Assembly: GCA_004193205.1 (NCBI GenBank)
Contig: RZUM01000004.1
Span: 124,001 to 188,000 of the forward strand
Direction of reading: 5' to 3'
DNA length: 64,000 bases
Source of the DNA: Gordonia sediminis
GTDB lineage: Bacteria; Actinomycetota; Actinomycetes; Mycobacteriales; Mycobacteriaceae
Shown here: piece after piece, positions 46,185-56,514 of the stretch
Layout: every line of letters begins with the position of its first letter
Numbering within the stretch: the first letter of the stretch is position 1
The notes under the pieces: model-generated
What the model was told of the DNA's origin: nothing
Seen by the model: the letters and a program-made list of their open reading frames with translations, nothing else
Databases searched by the model: none
Position numbers and translations under genes: made by a program

Positions 46185-47489
46185 ATGACCAGCGGTGAGG
46201 ATCCGAAGCGGGGATCACCCACCGCCGACGACGACGCGGCCAAGCCGGCCACCGTTCCCCTCCTGCACCCTGCCGACGGGGTGCCACCGGTCCTCACGAC
46301 GAGCACGGAGTTCGACGAGGCCGCGATGCAGATCGCGGGTGGCGAGGGCCCGATCGCGGTGGACACCGAACGTGCGTCGGGCTATCGCTACTCCCAGCGC
46401 GCCTACCTCATCCAGATCCGACGCACCGGCGCCGGCACCTTTCTGCTGGACCCGATTGCCGAACCCGAAGGACTCGAACCGCTCATCGAGGCGCTCAAGG
46501 GTCCCGAATGGGTACTGCACGCCGCCGACCAGGACCTGCCCTGCCTGCGGGAACTCGGCTTCGTGTGCGACACCCTGTTCGACACCGAACTCGCCGGCCG
46601 TCTGCTGGGTGCGGGCAAGGTCAACCTCGCCGCGATGGTCGCCGAGTTCCTGGGTTTCGGGCTGGTCAAGGGTCACGGGGCCGCCGACTGGTCCCGGCGC
46701 CCACTCCCCGACGAGTGGCTGAACTATGCGGCGCTCGACGTCGAGGTGCTCGTCGACCTGCGCCACGCGGTGCACGCGGCACTGACCGAGGCCGGCAAGG
46801 ACGAGTGGGCGCGCCAGGAGTTCGCCTACGTCCTGGACCGTCCACCGACCCCGCCGCGCCCCGACCGCTGGCGTAAGACGTCGAACATCCACGCCGTCAA
46901 GAGCTCGCGGGCGCTCGCGGCGGTCCGGGAACTGTGGACGGCGCGCGAGGAGCTCGCGCAGCGTCGCGACGTGGCGCCCGGACGGATCCTGCCGGATTCG
47001 GCGATCGTCACGGCGGCGACGGCGAACCCGAAGTCGGCCGACGAACTGACCCGTCTGCCGATCTACGGTGGGCCGCGTCAGCGTCGCCAGGCACGGGTGT
47101 GGCTCGGCGCCCTGCAGCGAGCCCGGGAACTCCCGGAGAGCGAACTACCCTCCCGCAAGGCACCGACGGTGGGTCTGCCCCCATTCAACCGGTGGGACCA
47201 GCGCAACCCGGAGGCCGCCGCACGCGCCGCGAAGGTTCGTCCGGCGATCCGCGACGTCGCCGAGACCCAACGGGTCCCGGTGGAGAATCTCCTCGCGCCC
47301 GACCTCGTGCGACAGCTGTGCTGGGAGGGGGTCGAGTCGCCGGCGACCCCCGAATCGGTGGGCCGCCGCCTCGAGGCCGGTGGGGCCCGTCCGTGGCAGC
47401 GGGATCTGGTCGCCGGCGCCGTCGCCGACGCGCTCAACGCCGTCGAGCAACCCGGTGCCGAGGGGTCCGACGCCGAGGGATCCGAGTGA
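46185..47489 (+). CDS. rnd: Ribonuclease D-like 3'-5' exonuclease
   Basis: A 434-residue DEDDy exonuclease with a C-terminal HRDC domain. Exonuclease residues are visible in PIAVDTERASGY, LHAADQDLPCL and WLNYAALDVEVLVDL (Tyr and Asp). The HRDC region covers about residues 225-300. The role is 3' trimming of structured RNA, or processing analogous to E. coli RNase D. The C-terminus is an acidic tail with a 5-residue repeat (GAEGSDAEGS). It is convergent with dxs. Confidence 0.92.
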   Translation: MTSGEDPKRGSPTADDDAAKPATVPLLHPADGVPPVLTTSTEFDEAAMQIAGGEGPIAVDTERASGYRYSQRAYLIQIRRTGAGTFLLDPIAEPEGLEPLIEALKGPEWVLHAADQDLPCLRELGFVCDTLFDTELAGRLLGAGKVNLAAMVAEFLGFGLVKGHGAADWSRRPLPDEWLNYAALDVEVLVDLRHAVHAALTEAGKDEWARQEFAYVLDRPPTPPRPDRWRKTSNIHAVKSSRALAAVRELWTAREELAQRRDVAPGRILPDSAIVTAATANPKSADELTRLPIYGGPRQRRQARVWLGALQRARELPESELPSRKAPTVGLPPFNRWDQRNPEAAARAAKVRPAIRDVAETQRVPVENLLAPDLVRQLCWEGVESPATPESVGRRLEAGGARPWQRDLVAGAVADALNAVEQPGAEGSDAEGSE

Positions 47490-47527
47490 TCCGCCGCCTC
47501 CGGTCGATCGGTGTGTGGAGTGTGAAC

Positions 47528-49513
47528 TCAGTCTGACTCGGGTGTGCTGCTCACGTCGTCCGACGGCGACACACCGGCCTCGTCCGACGACGACAACCCC
47601 GCCGTGTCGAGGCCTGTCGCAGACTCCATACCCGCGACGGTCGCGGTGATGGTCCGCGCGAGATCCTGTGCGGTCAAACCGAACTCGGCGAGCAGCTCGC
47701 CCCGTGAGGCGTGCTCGACGAACCGCTGCGGGATGCCGCGATGCTGCACCGGCACCAGCACCTCGGCCGCCGACAGCGCATCGCTGACGGCCGCGCCGAC
47801 ACCGCCGCGTACGCCGTTGTCCTCGAGGGTCACCACCAGCCGGTGTCGGGCCGCGAGCGCCGCCACCGATTCGGGGACGGGCAGCACCCACCGGGGGTCG
47901 ACGACCGTCGCGTCGATCCCCTGACGGCCGAGCCGCTCGGCGGTGTCCGTCGCGAGGCCGCAGAACGCGCCGACCGCCACGATGAGCACGTCGCCGGCCG
48001 CCGGGCCCATCCCGGGTGCCGCCCGGAACAACACGTCGACACCGTCGTCGAGCCGTTCCACCGCCCGGATGTCCTCGGGCACGGCACCCTTGGAGAAGCG
48101 CAGCGCGGTGGGTCCGTCGTCCACGGCGAGCGCCTCGTCGAATTCCTCACGCAGCCGCACCATGTCGCGGGGCGCGGCCACCCGCATGCCGGGGACCAGC
48201 GACAGCAGCGACAGATCCCACATGCCGTGGTGGCTCGGACCGTCTGGGCCGGTGATTCCGGACCGGTCCAGGACCAGGGTCACCGGCAGCCGCAGCAGCG
48301 CCACATCCATCAGCAGTTGGTCGAATGCCCGGTTGAGGAACGTCGAGTAGATCGCGACCACCGGATGTTTGCCGCCGAGGGCGAGGCCCGCCGCGGACGT
48401 CATCGCGTGCTGCTCGGCGATGCCCACGTCGAACAGTCGATCCGGGAAACGTTCGCCGAAGGCGCTCAGGCCGGTGGGTCCGGGCATCGCCGCGGTGATC
48501 GCGACGACGTCGCTGCGGCGACCGCCGGCCTCCACGAGGGCTGCCGAGAACACCGATGTCCAGTCCTGTGGCGCGACGCTGGTGGCGCGGCCGGTGCGCG
48601 GGTCGATGATGCCGGTCGAGTGCATCTGATCGGCTTCGTGGTTCTCCGCGGGCGCGTAGCCCATCCCCTTGCGGGTGACGGTGTGCACGATCACCGGCCC
48701 GCCGAACGCGTGCGCCCGACGCAACGCCGCCTCGAGCGCCCCGATGTCGTGACCGTCGACCGGACCGACATATTTGAGTCCGAGATCGGTGAACATCGCC
48801 TGTGGCGCGAGCAGGTCCTTCAGGCCGCTCTTCACGCCGTGCAGGACCGCGTAGGTCGGCGGACCGACCACCGGCACCTGCTTGACCACCTTGCGGCTCT
48901 CGTCGAGGAATCGTTCGTAGCCGGGCTGCAGGCGCAGCCCCGACAGGTGGCTCGCCAGACCGCCGATGGTCGGGGCATACGAACGCCCGTTGTCGTTGAC
49001 GACGATGACCACGCGACGGTCCTCGGCGGCGATGTTGTTGAGTGCCTCCCAGCACATGCCGCCGGTCAGTGCGCCGTCGCCGACGACGGCGACCACGGTC
49101 CGGTCGTCGCGCCCGTCGAGTTCGAAAGCTTTCGACAGTCCGTCGGCGTACGACAGTGCCGCCGAGGCGTGCGAGGATTCGACCCAGTCGTGTTCGCTCT
49201 CCGCGCGCTCCTGATAGCCGGTCAGGCCGTCCTTCTGCCGCAGTTTGTCGAACCCGGCCTTGCGGCCGGTGACGATCTTGTGCACGTAACACTGATGGCC
49301 GGTGTCGAAGAGGATCGGGTCGTGCGGCGACTCGAAGACGCGGTGCAGCGCCAGGGTCAGTTCCACCACACCGAGATTCGGCCCGAGATGCCCACCGGTG
49401 GCCGACACCTTCTCGATGAGAAACTCCCTGATCTCGTCCGCCAGGGTGACCATCTCGGCGTCCGACAGCGTCCGCAGGTCGACCGGCGAACCGATGTTGT
49501 CCAGCAGCCCCAT
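47528..49513 (-). CDS. dxs: 1-deoxy-D-xylulose-5-phosphate synthase
   Basis: A 661-residue ThDP enzyme joining pyruvate and glyceraldehyde-3-phosphate, the first step of the MEP isoprenoid pathway. [16 protein letters not shown] is the ThDP motif; [10 protein letters not shown], the glutamate region of the transketolase domain and the C-terminal domain are all present. The [10 protein letters not shown] start at 49513 matches the family; an ATG at 49525 would add four residues. A 30-residue Ser/Asp-rich tail is extra. The position matches Rv2682c dxs1. Confidence 0.95.
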   Translation of the reverse strand: MGLLDNIGSPVDLRTLSDAEMVTLADEIREFLIEKVSATGGHLGPNLGVVELTLALHRVFESPHDPILFDTGHQCYVHKIVTGRKAGFDKLRQKDGLTGYQERAESEHDWVESSHASAALSYADGLSKAFELDGRDDRTVVAVVGDGALTGGMCWEALNNIAAEDRRVVIVVNDNGRSYAPTIGGLASHLSGLRLQPGYERFLDESRKVVKQVPVVGPPTYAVLHGVKSGLKDLLAPQAMFTDLGLKYVGPVDGHDIGALEAALRRAHAFGGPVIVHTVTRKGMGYAPAENHEADQMHSTGIIDPRTGRATSVAPQDWTSVFSAALVEAGGRRSDVVAITAAMPGPTGLSAFGERFPDRLFDVGIAEQHAMTSAAGLALGGKHPVVAIYSTFLNRAFDQLLMDVALLRLPVTLVLDRSGITGPDGPSHHGMWDLSLLSLVPGMRVAAPRDMVRLREEFDEALAVDDGPTALRFSKGAVPEDIRAVERLDDGVDVLFRAAPGMGPAAGDVLIVAVGAFCGLATDTAERLGRQGIDATVVDPRWVLPVPESVAALAARHRLVVTLEDNGVRGGVGAAVSDALSAAEVLVPVQHRGIPQRFVEHASRGELLAEFGLTAQDLARTITATVAGMESATGLDTAGLSSSDEAGVSPSDDVSSTPESD

Positions 49514-49676
49514 CGAGTCCTCCATCAATCCAGTCCGCCGGATCACGACCGTGCCGGGTCCGGCCGATCGGTGCACCCGGGGGCGCCCGGGGTCCGGGCG
49601 CGGTGCCTTTTCGGACAGTCTACGGACCCAGCCGACACCGATCGGCCGGGCGCACACCCCTGCCCGAACGTGCCGG

Positions 49677-51014
49677 TCACCGGCGACGGCGTTCCGGCAC
49701 CAGACATGCGAGGGCCTCCACGTGATGTGTCTGCGGAAACGCATCGAACGCGCGGATCTCGCGGGGCCGGTAACCGTGTTCGGCGAAGAGTGCGAGATCA
49801 CGCGCGAACCGACCGACGTCACATCCGACGTGGATGATCGCGGCGGGATCGGCGTCGGCGATCGCGTCGATCACCGCCGGGCCGGCGCCGGTGCGCGGCG
49901 GATCGAGCACCACCACATCCGGCGACGGGAGGTCACCCACCACCGCGGCCACCTCCCCGCGATGCAGAAGCGTGCGGTCGTCACCGTCGAAGATCTGTGC
50001 TGCGGACGCCAGCGCCGCCGCATCCGACTCGACCACGTGCACCGACCGCACCGGCTCGAGGGGGTCCGCGTCGAGCAGCCCGGCCGCGAACACGCCGGCG
50101 CCGCCGTACAGGTCCCACGCGACCATCCCGGCGGGACCCCGCGGGAGGTCCGCGGCGGCGAGCATGTCGACGACCGCATGCGCGTACGCCGCCGGCGCCT
50201 CGCGGTGCGCCTGCCAGAACCCGGTGACCGGGATGCGCCAGATCCGGTTTCCCACCTGGTGGGTGGCGACCGGCTCGCCGTCGATCACCCGTTCGGCGCG
50301 CGGTGCGTCGCGGCTCCGGCGGGCCGCCTGCGCCCGTGCCCGCCGATCGCGTGCGCGCCCACGCTTCGGTGGACGGGGCGGGGCCAGTTCGACGATGTGT
50401 CGGCGTCCGTCCATGTCCGCGGCCACGGCCAGGTCGGCACCCGGGGTGAAGGCGAACGCGTCGAGGCCGTCGGTCATCCCGGCGACGGGGGCGGCGCACC
50501 GGTGGCCGGCGACGATCGCCGAACCGCCCAGGGCATGCATGCCGGGACGACCCTGCGCGTCGACGCCGAGCCGGGTGCGCACCCGCCAGCGCGTGCCGTC
50601 GTCGCCGAGCGATCTCATGAGATCCTCGCCCGCGCCGGCGGCTTCGAGGTCGTCGGCGGTGAGTTTGCCGATCCTGGTCAGCGCATCGACGAGGACGCGA
50701 CCCTTCAGTATCCGCGCGTGCGACTGTTCGATGAACCCGAGGTCACAGCACCCCGCGCCGTGCCGCGCGGCATCGCAGACCGGCTCCACGCGGTGCGCCG
50801 ACGACTCGAGGACCTCGGTGGTCTCGGCCCTCCGGTAACCCGCGTGCCGGTCCTCGGTGATGCGGGCGCGCACGAGTTCCCCGGGGATCGCACCGCGCAC
50901 GAACACCACGCGGCCGTCGACCCGGCCGACGGCGTCTCCCCCGTTCGCCGGGTTCTCCACCCGTACGACGACGAACTCGGATTCGTCGGCGCCTGACCCA
51001 CCCGACCCGCTCAC
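49677..51014 (-). CDS. TrmA/RumA-like RNA uracil-5 methyltransferase
   Basis: A 445-residue class I methyltransferase. The N-terminal ~70 residues form a TRAM domain ([24 protein letters not shown], in part). The SAM site is [15 protein letters not shown]. The catalytic region is LDPPRTGAG then [13 protein letters not shown], where Cys corresponds to the RumA/TrmA nucleophile. Lys/Arg-rich residues around 215-245 interrupt the fold. The position matches Rv2689c. The stop codon of the upstream permease ORF overlaps its start. Confidence 0.88.
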   Translation of the reverse strand: MSGSGGSGADESEFVVVRVENPANGGDAVGRVDGRVVFVRGAIPGELVRARITEDRHAGYRRAETTEVLESSAHRVEPVCDAARHGAGCCDLGFIEQSHARILKGRVLVDALTRIGKLTADDLEAAGAGEDLMRSLGDDGTRWRVRTRLGVDAQGRPGMHALGGSAIVAGHRCAAPVAGMTDGLDAFAFTPGADLAVAADMDGRRHIVELAPPRPPKRGRARDRRARAQAARRSRDAPRAERVIDGEPVATHQVGNRIWRIPVTGFWQAHREAPAAYAHAVVDMLAAADLPRGPAGMVAWDLYGGAGVFAAGLLDADPLEPVRSVHVVESDAAALASAAQIFDGDDRTLLHRGEVAAVVGDLPSPDVVVLDPPRTGAGPAVIDAIADADPAAIIHVGCDVGRFARDLALFAEHGYRPREIRAFDAFPQTHHVEALACLVPERRRR

Positions 51015-53026
51015 CGCTTGTCGACGCCGCTGCCGAGTGCCCGCCGGGTCTCACCCGGCGCGGTGTAACCGTAGTCACGGTTCTTCAGACGATCCGACGA
51101 GGTCAGCTGCCACGGCACCGACGTCACCATGACACCCGGCTCGAACAGCAGCCGCCCCTTCAACCGCAGCGCCGACTGGTTGTGCAGGATCTGCTCCCAC
51201 CAGTGGCCGACGACGTACTCGGGAATGAAGACGGTGATCACATCCCGCGGCGATTCGCGGCGTACCCGCCGGACGTATTCGATGACCGGCCGGGTGACTT
51301 CGCGGTAGGGCGAGGCGATCACCTTCAGTGGCACCGTGATGTCGCTGGCCTCCCACTCGGACACGAGTTTGCGTGTGTCGCGGTCGTCGACGTTGACGGT
51401 GATGGCCTCCAGGAGGTCGGGGCGGGTGGCCCGGGCGTAGAGGATGGCCCGCTTGGTGGCCAGATGCAGCGTCGACACCAGCACGATGGAGTGGGTTCGG
51501 CTGGGCAGCACCGAATCCTCGTCCTGCGCGCGTTCGAGCTCACGCTGCACCGAGGCGTAGTGGTGGTGGATCAGTTTCATCAGAATGAAGATCGCGACCA
51601 TCGCGAGGATCGCGATCCAGGCACCGGCGGTGAACTTGGTGATCAGCACGACAACGAGCACGCTCGCGGTCATCACCAGACCGATGGAGTTGATCACTCG
51701 GGACTGCATCATCCGGCGACGGGCCCGCGGGTCGGTCTCGGTCCGCAGGTGCCGCGTCCAATGCCGGACCATGCCCGTCTGGCTGAGCGTGAACGACACG
51801 AACACGCCGACGATGTAGAGCTGGATCAGCGAGGTCACCTGCGCTCCGAACGCGATCACGAAGATCATCGCCGCCACCGCCAGGAACACGATGCCGTTGC
51901 TGAACGCGAGGCGGTCACCGCGGGTGTGCAATTGGCGCGGCAGGTAGCGGTCCTGCGCGAGCACCGAGCCGAGGACCGGGAAACCGTTGAACGCGGTGTT
52001 GGCCGCCAGCATCAGGATCAGGGCGGTCGCCGTCGCGACGATGTAGAACCCGATCGGGAACGCGTCGAACACCGCGTGCGCGAGCTGGGCGATCATCGCC
52101 TTCTGCTGATACCCCTCGGGTGCGCCGATCAGCTCCGTGGCAGGGTCCATCACATACTTCGCGCCGATCTTCTCGGCGAGCAGGACGATGCCGAGCAGCA
52201 GCGTGATGGCGAAGGCCCCGAGCATCAGCAGGGTCGTCGCCGCGTTGCGCGACTTGGGCTTGCGGAACGCGGGCACTCCGTTGCTGATCGCCTCCACACC
52301 GGTCAGCGCGGCACAGCCCGAGGAGAAAGCGCGCGCAATGAGGAACACGAAGGCGATCCCCACCAGGTGGCTGTCCTCGGCCTTGATCCCGAAATCGGCC
52401 GTCTCGGCCTGCACGGTGTCGCCGAGGACGTAGATCTTGACGAATCCCCAGACCAGCATGGTCGCCACGCTCAGGATGAACGCATAGGTGGGGATGGCCA
52501 AGAACGTCCCGGATTCCTTGATGCCGCGCAGGTTCACCGCAGCGAGGAAGATGATCGCGGCCACGCAGAACCAGACCTTGTGATGCTCCACCAACGGGAT
52601 CGCCGACCCGATGTTCTCCGCGGCCGAAGCGATCGACACCGCCACGGTCAGCACATAGTCGACCAGCAGCGCACTGCCGACGGTGAGTCCGGCATTGGGC
52701 CCGAGGTTGACCGTGGCCACCTCGTAGTCCCCGCCGCCGGACGGGTAGGCGTGCACGTTCTGGCGGTAGCTGGCGACGACGACGACCATCACGACGGCGA
52801 CCGCGACCGCGACCCACGGCGCGAGCGTCATCGCGCTCAGCCCCGCCACGGACAGCACCAGGAAGATTTCCTGCGGCGCGTAGGCGACCGACGACATCGC
52901 GTCCGAGGCGAATACCGGGAGCGCGATGCGCTTGGGCAACAGGGTGTGGCCGAGTTTGTCACTACGGAACGGGCGCCCGAGGAGCAGACGTTTCGTCGCT
53001 ACGGACACCTTGGACACGGTGGACAC
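51011..53026 (-). CDS. APC-superfamily amino acid/cation permease
   Basis: A 671-residue transporter with about 12 membrane segments in residues 30-490 and a long cytosolic C-terminal domain of about 170 residues. YPSGGGDYEVATVNLG near the start is the APC helix-1 to helix-2 motif. It matches Rv2690c in position. The substrate is unknown. Divergent from the two TrkA genes (about 157 bases between), so a role with K+ or osmotic balance is possible but unproven. Start ATG/GTG at 53026. Confidence 0.9.
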   Translation of the reverse strand: MSTVSKVSVATKRLLLGRPFRSDKLGHTLLPKRIALPVFASDAMSSVAYAPQEIFLVLSVAGLSAMTLAPWVAVAVAVVMVVVVASYRQNVHAYPSGGGDYEVATVNLGPNAGLTVGSALLVDYVLTVAVSIASAAENIGSAIPLVEHHKVWFCVAAIIFLAAVNLRGIKESGTFLAIPTYAFILSVATMLVWGFVKIYVLGDTVQAETADFGIKAEDSHLVGIAFVFLIARAFSSGCAALTGVEAISNGVPAFRKPKSRNAATTLLMLGAFAITLLLGIVLLAEKIGAKYVMDPATELIGAPEGYQQKAMIAQLAHAVFDAFPIGFYIVATATALILMLAANTAFNGFPVLGSVLAQDRYLPRQLHTRGDRLAFSNGIVFLAVAAMIFVIAFGAQVTSLIQLYIVGVFVSFTLSQTGMVRHWTRHLRTETDPRARRRMMQSRVINSIGLVMTASVLVVVLITKFTAGAWIAILAMVAIFILMKLIHHHYASVQRELERAQDEDSVLPSRTHSIVLVSTLHLATKRAILYARATRPDLLEAITVNVDDRDTRKLVSEWEASDITVPLKVIASPYREVTRPVIEYVRRVRRESPRDVITVFIPEYVVGHWWEQILHNQSALRLKGRLLFEPGVMVTSVPWQLTSSDRLKNRDYGYTAPGETRRALGSGVDKR

Positions 53027-53182
53027 CAGGCAACACTAGAGCGTGTAGTAGACAAAGGCCACACTGGTCCCCACCGACCCGACGTCACCCGCGAGTGCGG
53101 TGCTACGGGTACGTTCGATGGGTTCGAGCAGGCTTCGCGACGGCAGATGCACGACGAGGACCGATGCAGGGAAAGGACGGAC

Positions 53183-53848
53183 GTGCAGGTAGTCATCATG
53201 GGTTGCGGGCGCGTGGGCGCGGCACTGGCCTTCGCGATGGAGAAGCGGGGCCACGAGGTCGCGATCATCGACCGCGACCCCAGCGCATTCGTGCGCTTGA
53301 GCCCGCAGTTCGCCGGGACGAAGGTGGTCGGCGTCGGCTTCGACCGGGAGGTGCTCATCCGCGCCGGTATCGAATCGGCGGATGCCTTCGCCGCGGTGTC
53401 CTCAGGTGACAACTCCAACATCATCTCGGCGCGGGTCGCCCGGGAGACCTTCGGTGTCGAACGCGTCGTCGCGCGGATCTACGACGCCAAACGCGCTCAG
53501 GTCTACGAACGTCTCGGCATCCCGACCGTCGCCACCGTCCCCTGGACCACCGAGCGGTTCGTGTCGGCGCTCGGTGAGGCGTCCACCACGACCGAATGGC
53601 GGGACCCGTCGGGATCGGTGGCGGTGGCGCAACTCGACTTCGACGAATCGTGGATCGGGGTGACCGTGGCCAAGTTCCAGGACGACACCGGGGCCCGGAT
53701 CGCCTTCCTCAACCGGGTGGGCCGACCGATCCTCCCCGAAAAAAGCACGGTGCTGCAGCAGGACGATCTCGTCTTCGCCGCCGTCCTGATCGACAATCTG
53801 GCCAATGCGCGCACCGTGGCGCGCGCGCCGCACGTCACATCCGACTGA
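53183..53848 (+). CDS. ceoB: TrkA-type K+ uptake regulatory protein (CeoB)
   Basis: A 221-residue RCK protein with an N-terminal Rossmann domain (VVIMGCGRVGAALA, residues 3-16) that binds NAD(H) or nucleotides, and a TrkA_C domain (about 140-215). The GTG at 53183 follows GGAAAGGAC. It regulates Trk/Ktr K+ channels on the inner membrane. The second subunit follows after 19 bases; the pair matches Rv2691-Rv2692. No Trk membrane subunit is in the window. Confidence 0.93.
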   Translation: MQVVIMGCGRVGAALAFAMEKRGHEVAIIDRDPSAFVRLSPQFAGTKVVGVGFDREVLIRAGIESADAFAAVSSGDNSNIISARVARETFGVERVVARIYDAKRAQVYERLGIPTVATVPWTTERFVSALGEASTTTEWRDPSGSVAVAQLDFDESWIGVTVAKFQDDTGARIAFLNRVGRPILPEKSTVLQQDDLVFAAVLIDNLANARTVARAPHVTSD

Positions 53849-53867
53849 TCGATCTGGGAGGACACAC

Positions 53868-54527
53868 ATGAAGGTCGCCATCGCCGGTGCCGGTGCGGTC
53901 GGACGCTCGATCGCCCGCGAGCTGATCGCCAATGTGCACGCGGTCACGCTCTTCGAACGCAATTCCGCCCACATCGACCAGGCCGCGGTCCCCGACGCCG
54001 AGTGGGTACTGGCCGATGCGTGCGAGCTGAGCAATCTGGAGCGTGCCGAACTGCAAACCTACGACGTGATGATCGCGGCAACCGGCGACGACAAGGCCAA
54101 TCTCGTCGTCAGTCTGCTCGCCAAGACGGAGTTCGCCGTCAACCGCGTCGTCGCCCGGGTCAACGACCCGCGCAATGAATGGCTCTTCGGCGAGGACTGG
54201 GGGGTCGATGTCGCGGTGTCGACACCGCGGATTCTCGCGTCACTCGTCGAGGAGGCCGTCTCCGTGGGCGATCTCGTGAGGTTGATGACCTTCCGTCAGG
54301 GACAGGCGAACCTGGTGGAGCTCACCCTGCCGCCGAACACCCCGCTGGCCGGGAAACCGGTGCGCAAGCTGGCCCTGCCCCATGACGCCGCACTTGTGAC
54401 GATCCTGCGCGGTGGGCGGGTCATCGTGCCCCAGTCCGACGATCCCATCGAGGGCGGTGACGAACTGATCTTCATCGCCCCCGCCGAGATCGAGCCGGCG
54501 CTCAAGGAGGCGATGCAGCTCCACTGA
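53868..54527 (+). CDS. ceoC: TrkA-type K+ uptake regulatory protein (CeoC)
   Basis: A 219-residue paralogue of the upstream gene, with Rossmann motif VAIAGAGAVGRSIA at residues 3-16 and a TrkA_C domain with LAGKPVRKLALP. The start follows GGGAGG. It probably forms a hetero-oligomeric ring with CeoB on a Trk channel. It is convergent with the DUF3159 gene, 24 bases between stops. Confidence 0.93.
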   Translation: MKVAIAGAGAVGRSIARELIANVHAVTLFERNSAHIDQAAVPDAEWVLADACELSNLERAELQTYDVMIAATGDDKANLVVSLLAKTEFAVNRVVARVNDPRNEWLFGEDWGVDVAVSTPRILASLVEEAVSVGDLVRLMTFRQGQANLVELTLPPNTPLAGKPVRKLALPHDAALVTILRGGRVIVPQSDDPIEGGDELIFIAPAEIEPALKEAMQLH

Positions 54528-54551
54528 GCCGACGGATCGTCGCCGACGGAG

Positions 54552-55286
54552 TCAGCGAACCGGGTCGGTCGACGACGTGTGCTCTTCCTGCGCCTCGATT
54601 TTGTGCTCGTCGCGGGTGGCGCGGCGCACCAGGAGCACGGTCGCGAGCACCGCGAGCGCGGTCAGCGGCCATCCCATCGCGATGCGGGAGACCGCGAGCC
54701 AGCCGGTGTGCCCGTCGTCGTACAGGGTCGACTGCGTCAGGTAGCGCGCCGCGAACACCAGCGCCCAGAACGCCGTCGCGATGTCATAGGCGTACAGGGT
54801 GCGGCGATGTTTCCGCCACGCCATGCCCTCACCGCTGATCAGGTTCCAGGCGACACCGATCAGCGGCCAGCGCACCACGATCGACACCACGAACGCGATG
54901 GCGTAGGCGAGGGTGGTCCAGATGCCGAACAGGAAATAGCCCTTGGCGTCACCGACCCGGTTGGCAATGAACACGCAGATCGCGACGCCGAGCAACCCGG
55001 AGATCGCCGGGTTGAGCGGCTCACGCCGCCACAGGCGCACCCCGAAGATCACCAACGCGACCGCCAACGCGGCGACCATGGCGACCCGTAGCCCCCAGAC
55101 CGCGTTGACCGGCACGAACACGACGATCGGGACCGTCGAGTAGATCAGGCCGGAGATACCGCCCATCTGCTCGAGGATCGACGGGGTGCTCGGATCGGCG
55201 GATTCGCTGACATCCTCGACGGCGTGGTCGGCGGGATCGTGACGGGCACGATCGTCGCCGGCCGGTTCATTCGTCTTCTGCGCCAT
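54552..55286 (-). CDS. DUF3159 membrane protein (Rv2693c-like)
   Basis: A 244-residue integral membrane protein with about five or six hydrophobic segments after a 35-residue charged N-terminus. LEQMGGISGLIYSTVPIVVFVPVN and ISGLLGVAICVFIANRVGDAKGYF are family-like segments. Function unknown. It overlaps the OB-fold gene by 20 bases, so the two are one transcript. Confidence 0.87.
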   Translation of the reverse strand: MAQKTNEPAGDDRARHDPADHAVEDVSESADPSTPSILEQMGGISGLIYSTVPIVVFVPVNAVWGLRVAMVAALAVALVIFGVRLWRREPLNPAISGLLGVAICVFIANRVGDAKGYFLFGIWTTLAYAIAFVVSIVVRWPLIGVAWNLISGEGMAWRKHRRTLYAYDIATAFWALVFAARYLTQSTLYDDGHTGWLAVSRIAMGWPLTALAVLATVLLVRRATRDEHKIEAQEEHTSSTDPVR

Positions 55287-55647
55287 AGAGTTCGTAGTAG
55301 GGGTTGTAGATCACCTTGCCGGTGTCACCCTCGGCGAGGCGGCCCCGCACGGTGAGTTTGCGTCCCGGTTCGATACCGGGGATGCGGTTGCGGCCCAGCC
55401 ATTTGAGCAGCACGGTGTCCGAACCGTCGAAGAATTCGGCCTTGACTCCTGCCTTGGCGCTGCGTGAGCAGGTTTCGACGGCCCGCAACTCGCCATGCAT
55501 GGTGACCTCGTCGCCACGACAACAATCCGAAGCTCGCTGGGCTCCGGTCGCGCGGGACTCCTCGGCGATCTGCTCGGCGTCGGCATTCCCGAGATCCTCG
55601 GTCAACCGGCGGGTCAGCTTCTTGAGATAACCGGTTGCAGGCATCAC
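55267..55647 (-). CDS. OB-fold nucleic-acid-binding protein (Rv2694c-like)
   Basis: A 126-residue protein with an OB-fold (about residues 45-125; VTMHGELRAVETCSR, then VLLKWLGRNRIPGIEPG and LTVRGRLAE). The N-terminus is a short basic helix (GYLKKLTRRL). A nucleic-acid-binding role is inferred from the fold. It lies first in the pair with DUF3159 and 20 bases of its 3' end are shared with that gene. Confidence 0.87.
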   Translation of the reverse strand: MMPATGYLKKLTRRLTEDLGNADAEQIAEESRATGAQRASDCCRGDEVTMHGELRAVETCSRSAKAGVKAEFFDGSDTVLLKWLGRNRIPGIEPGRKLTVRGRLAEGDTGKVIYNPYYELYGAEDE

Positions 55648-55761
55648 ACCCTCCTGGGTGACTCATCGAGATGAGAACGGTGCGGGGTCGAGCGGCCCTG
55701 CGCTTCATCGCCAGAGTATGCCCGATCCGACACTGTGTTCAACGTCGGGCATGATCATGAC

Positions 55762-56472
55762 ATGCCCGAGTGCGCGCGGCATGACGCGAGGGTCCCGCAG
55801 ACGCTCGTCGCCATTCCCGGGACCGGGTCGGATGCCGACTATGTGCGGCGCGCGTTCGGTCCCGCCGCCGAGCACCTGGGCCTGGCTCTGGTCGCTGCGG
55901 ACCCGACAACGGACCTGGTCGAGGGGTATCGCCGGCTGCTGGCCGAGGTTGCGGCGACCCGGGGACCACTCCTCGTCGGCGGCGTGTCGATCGGCGCGGC
56001 GATCGCCCTGGACTGGGCCCTGCGACACCCGTGTGCCGGTGTCTGGGCGGCGCTGCCCGCCTGGACCGGGGACCCGGCGGCGGCACCCGCGTCGTGGAGC
56101 GCGGTGGCCACCGCACGCGCACTCGCCACCGACGGGCTGGAACCGACCATCGCGGCGATGGCCGCGTCGAGCCCGGCGTGGCTGGCCGCCGAACTGAGTC
56201 GGTCGTGGCGTGCGCTGCACCCCGGTCTGGTGGATCAACTACGTGCGGCCGCGGCGTTCCGGTCGCCGGGGCTCGAGGAGATCGCGACGTTGGGCGCGCC
56301 GCTGGCGATCACCGCGGCCGTCGACGACCCGGTGCACCCGCTCGACGTCGCGCGCGACTGGGCCGCGGCGGCGTCGCGCTCGACTCTGACCGAGGTGACG
56401 CTGTCCGAATGGGGAGCCGACCCGGCCGTCCTGGGATTCGGTTGTGCCCGGGGGTGGCTGTCGTTGCGCTGA
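55762..56472 (+). CDS. Alpha/beta-hydrolase-like protein (Rv2695-like)
   Basis: A 236-residue protein with LVAIPGTGSDADYVRRAFGP (oxyanion strand region) and LLVGGVSIGAAIALDWAL, whose GVSIG fits the nucleophile elbow G-x-S-x-G. A GTG at 55735 would add nine residues; I favour the ATG at 55762. It is divergent from the OB-fold gene, and convergent with DUF3710. The substrate is unknown. Confidence 0.8.
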   Translation: MPECARHDARVPQTLVAIPGTGSDADYVRRAFGPAAEHLGLALVAADPTTDLVEGYRRLLAEVAATRGPLLVGGVSIGAAIALDWALRHPCAGVWAALPAWTGDPAAAPASWSAVATARALATDGLEPTIAAMAASSPAWLAAELSRSWRALHPGLVDQLRAAAAFRSPGLEEIATLGAPLAITAAVDDPVHPLDVARDWAAAASRSTLTEVTLSEWGADPAVLGFGCARGWLSLR

Positions 56473-56514
56473 ACAGATCGGCGAGACCGGGCAGATCGGC
56501 CGGACCAGACCGTG

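Noticed and set aside
47711-49837. A 708-codon plus-strand frame
   Set aside because: Antisense to dxs; low-complexity His/Arg/Asp composition typical of a shadow frame.
51182-53182. Long plus-strand extension upstream of ceoB
   Set aside because: It runs antisense to the APC permease and joins ceoB only because no stop intervenes. The Rossmann motif begins right at the GTG at 53183, which also has a good ribosome binding site.
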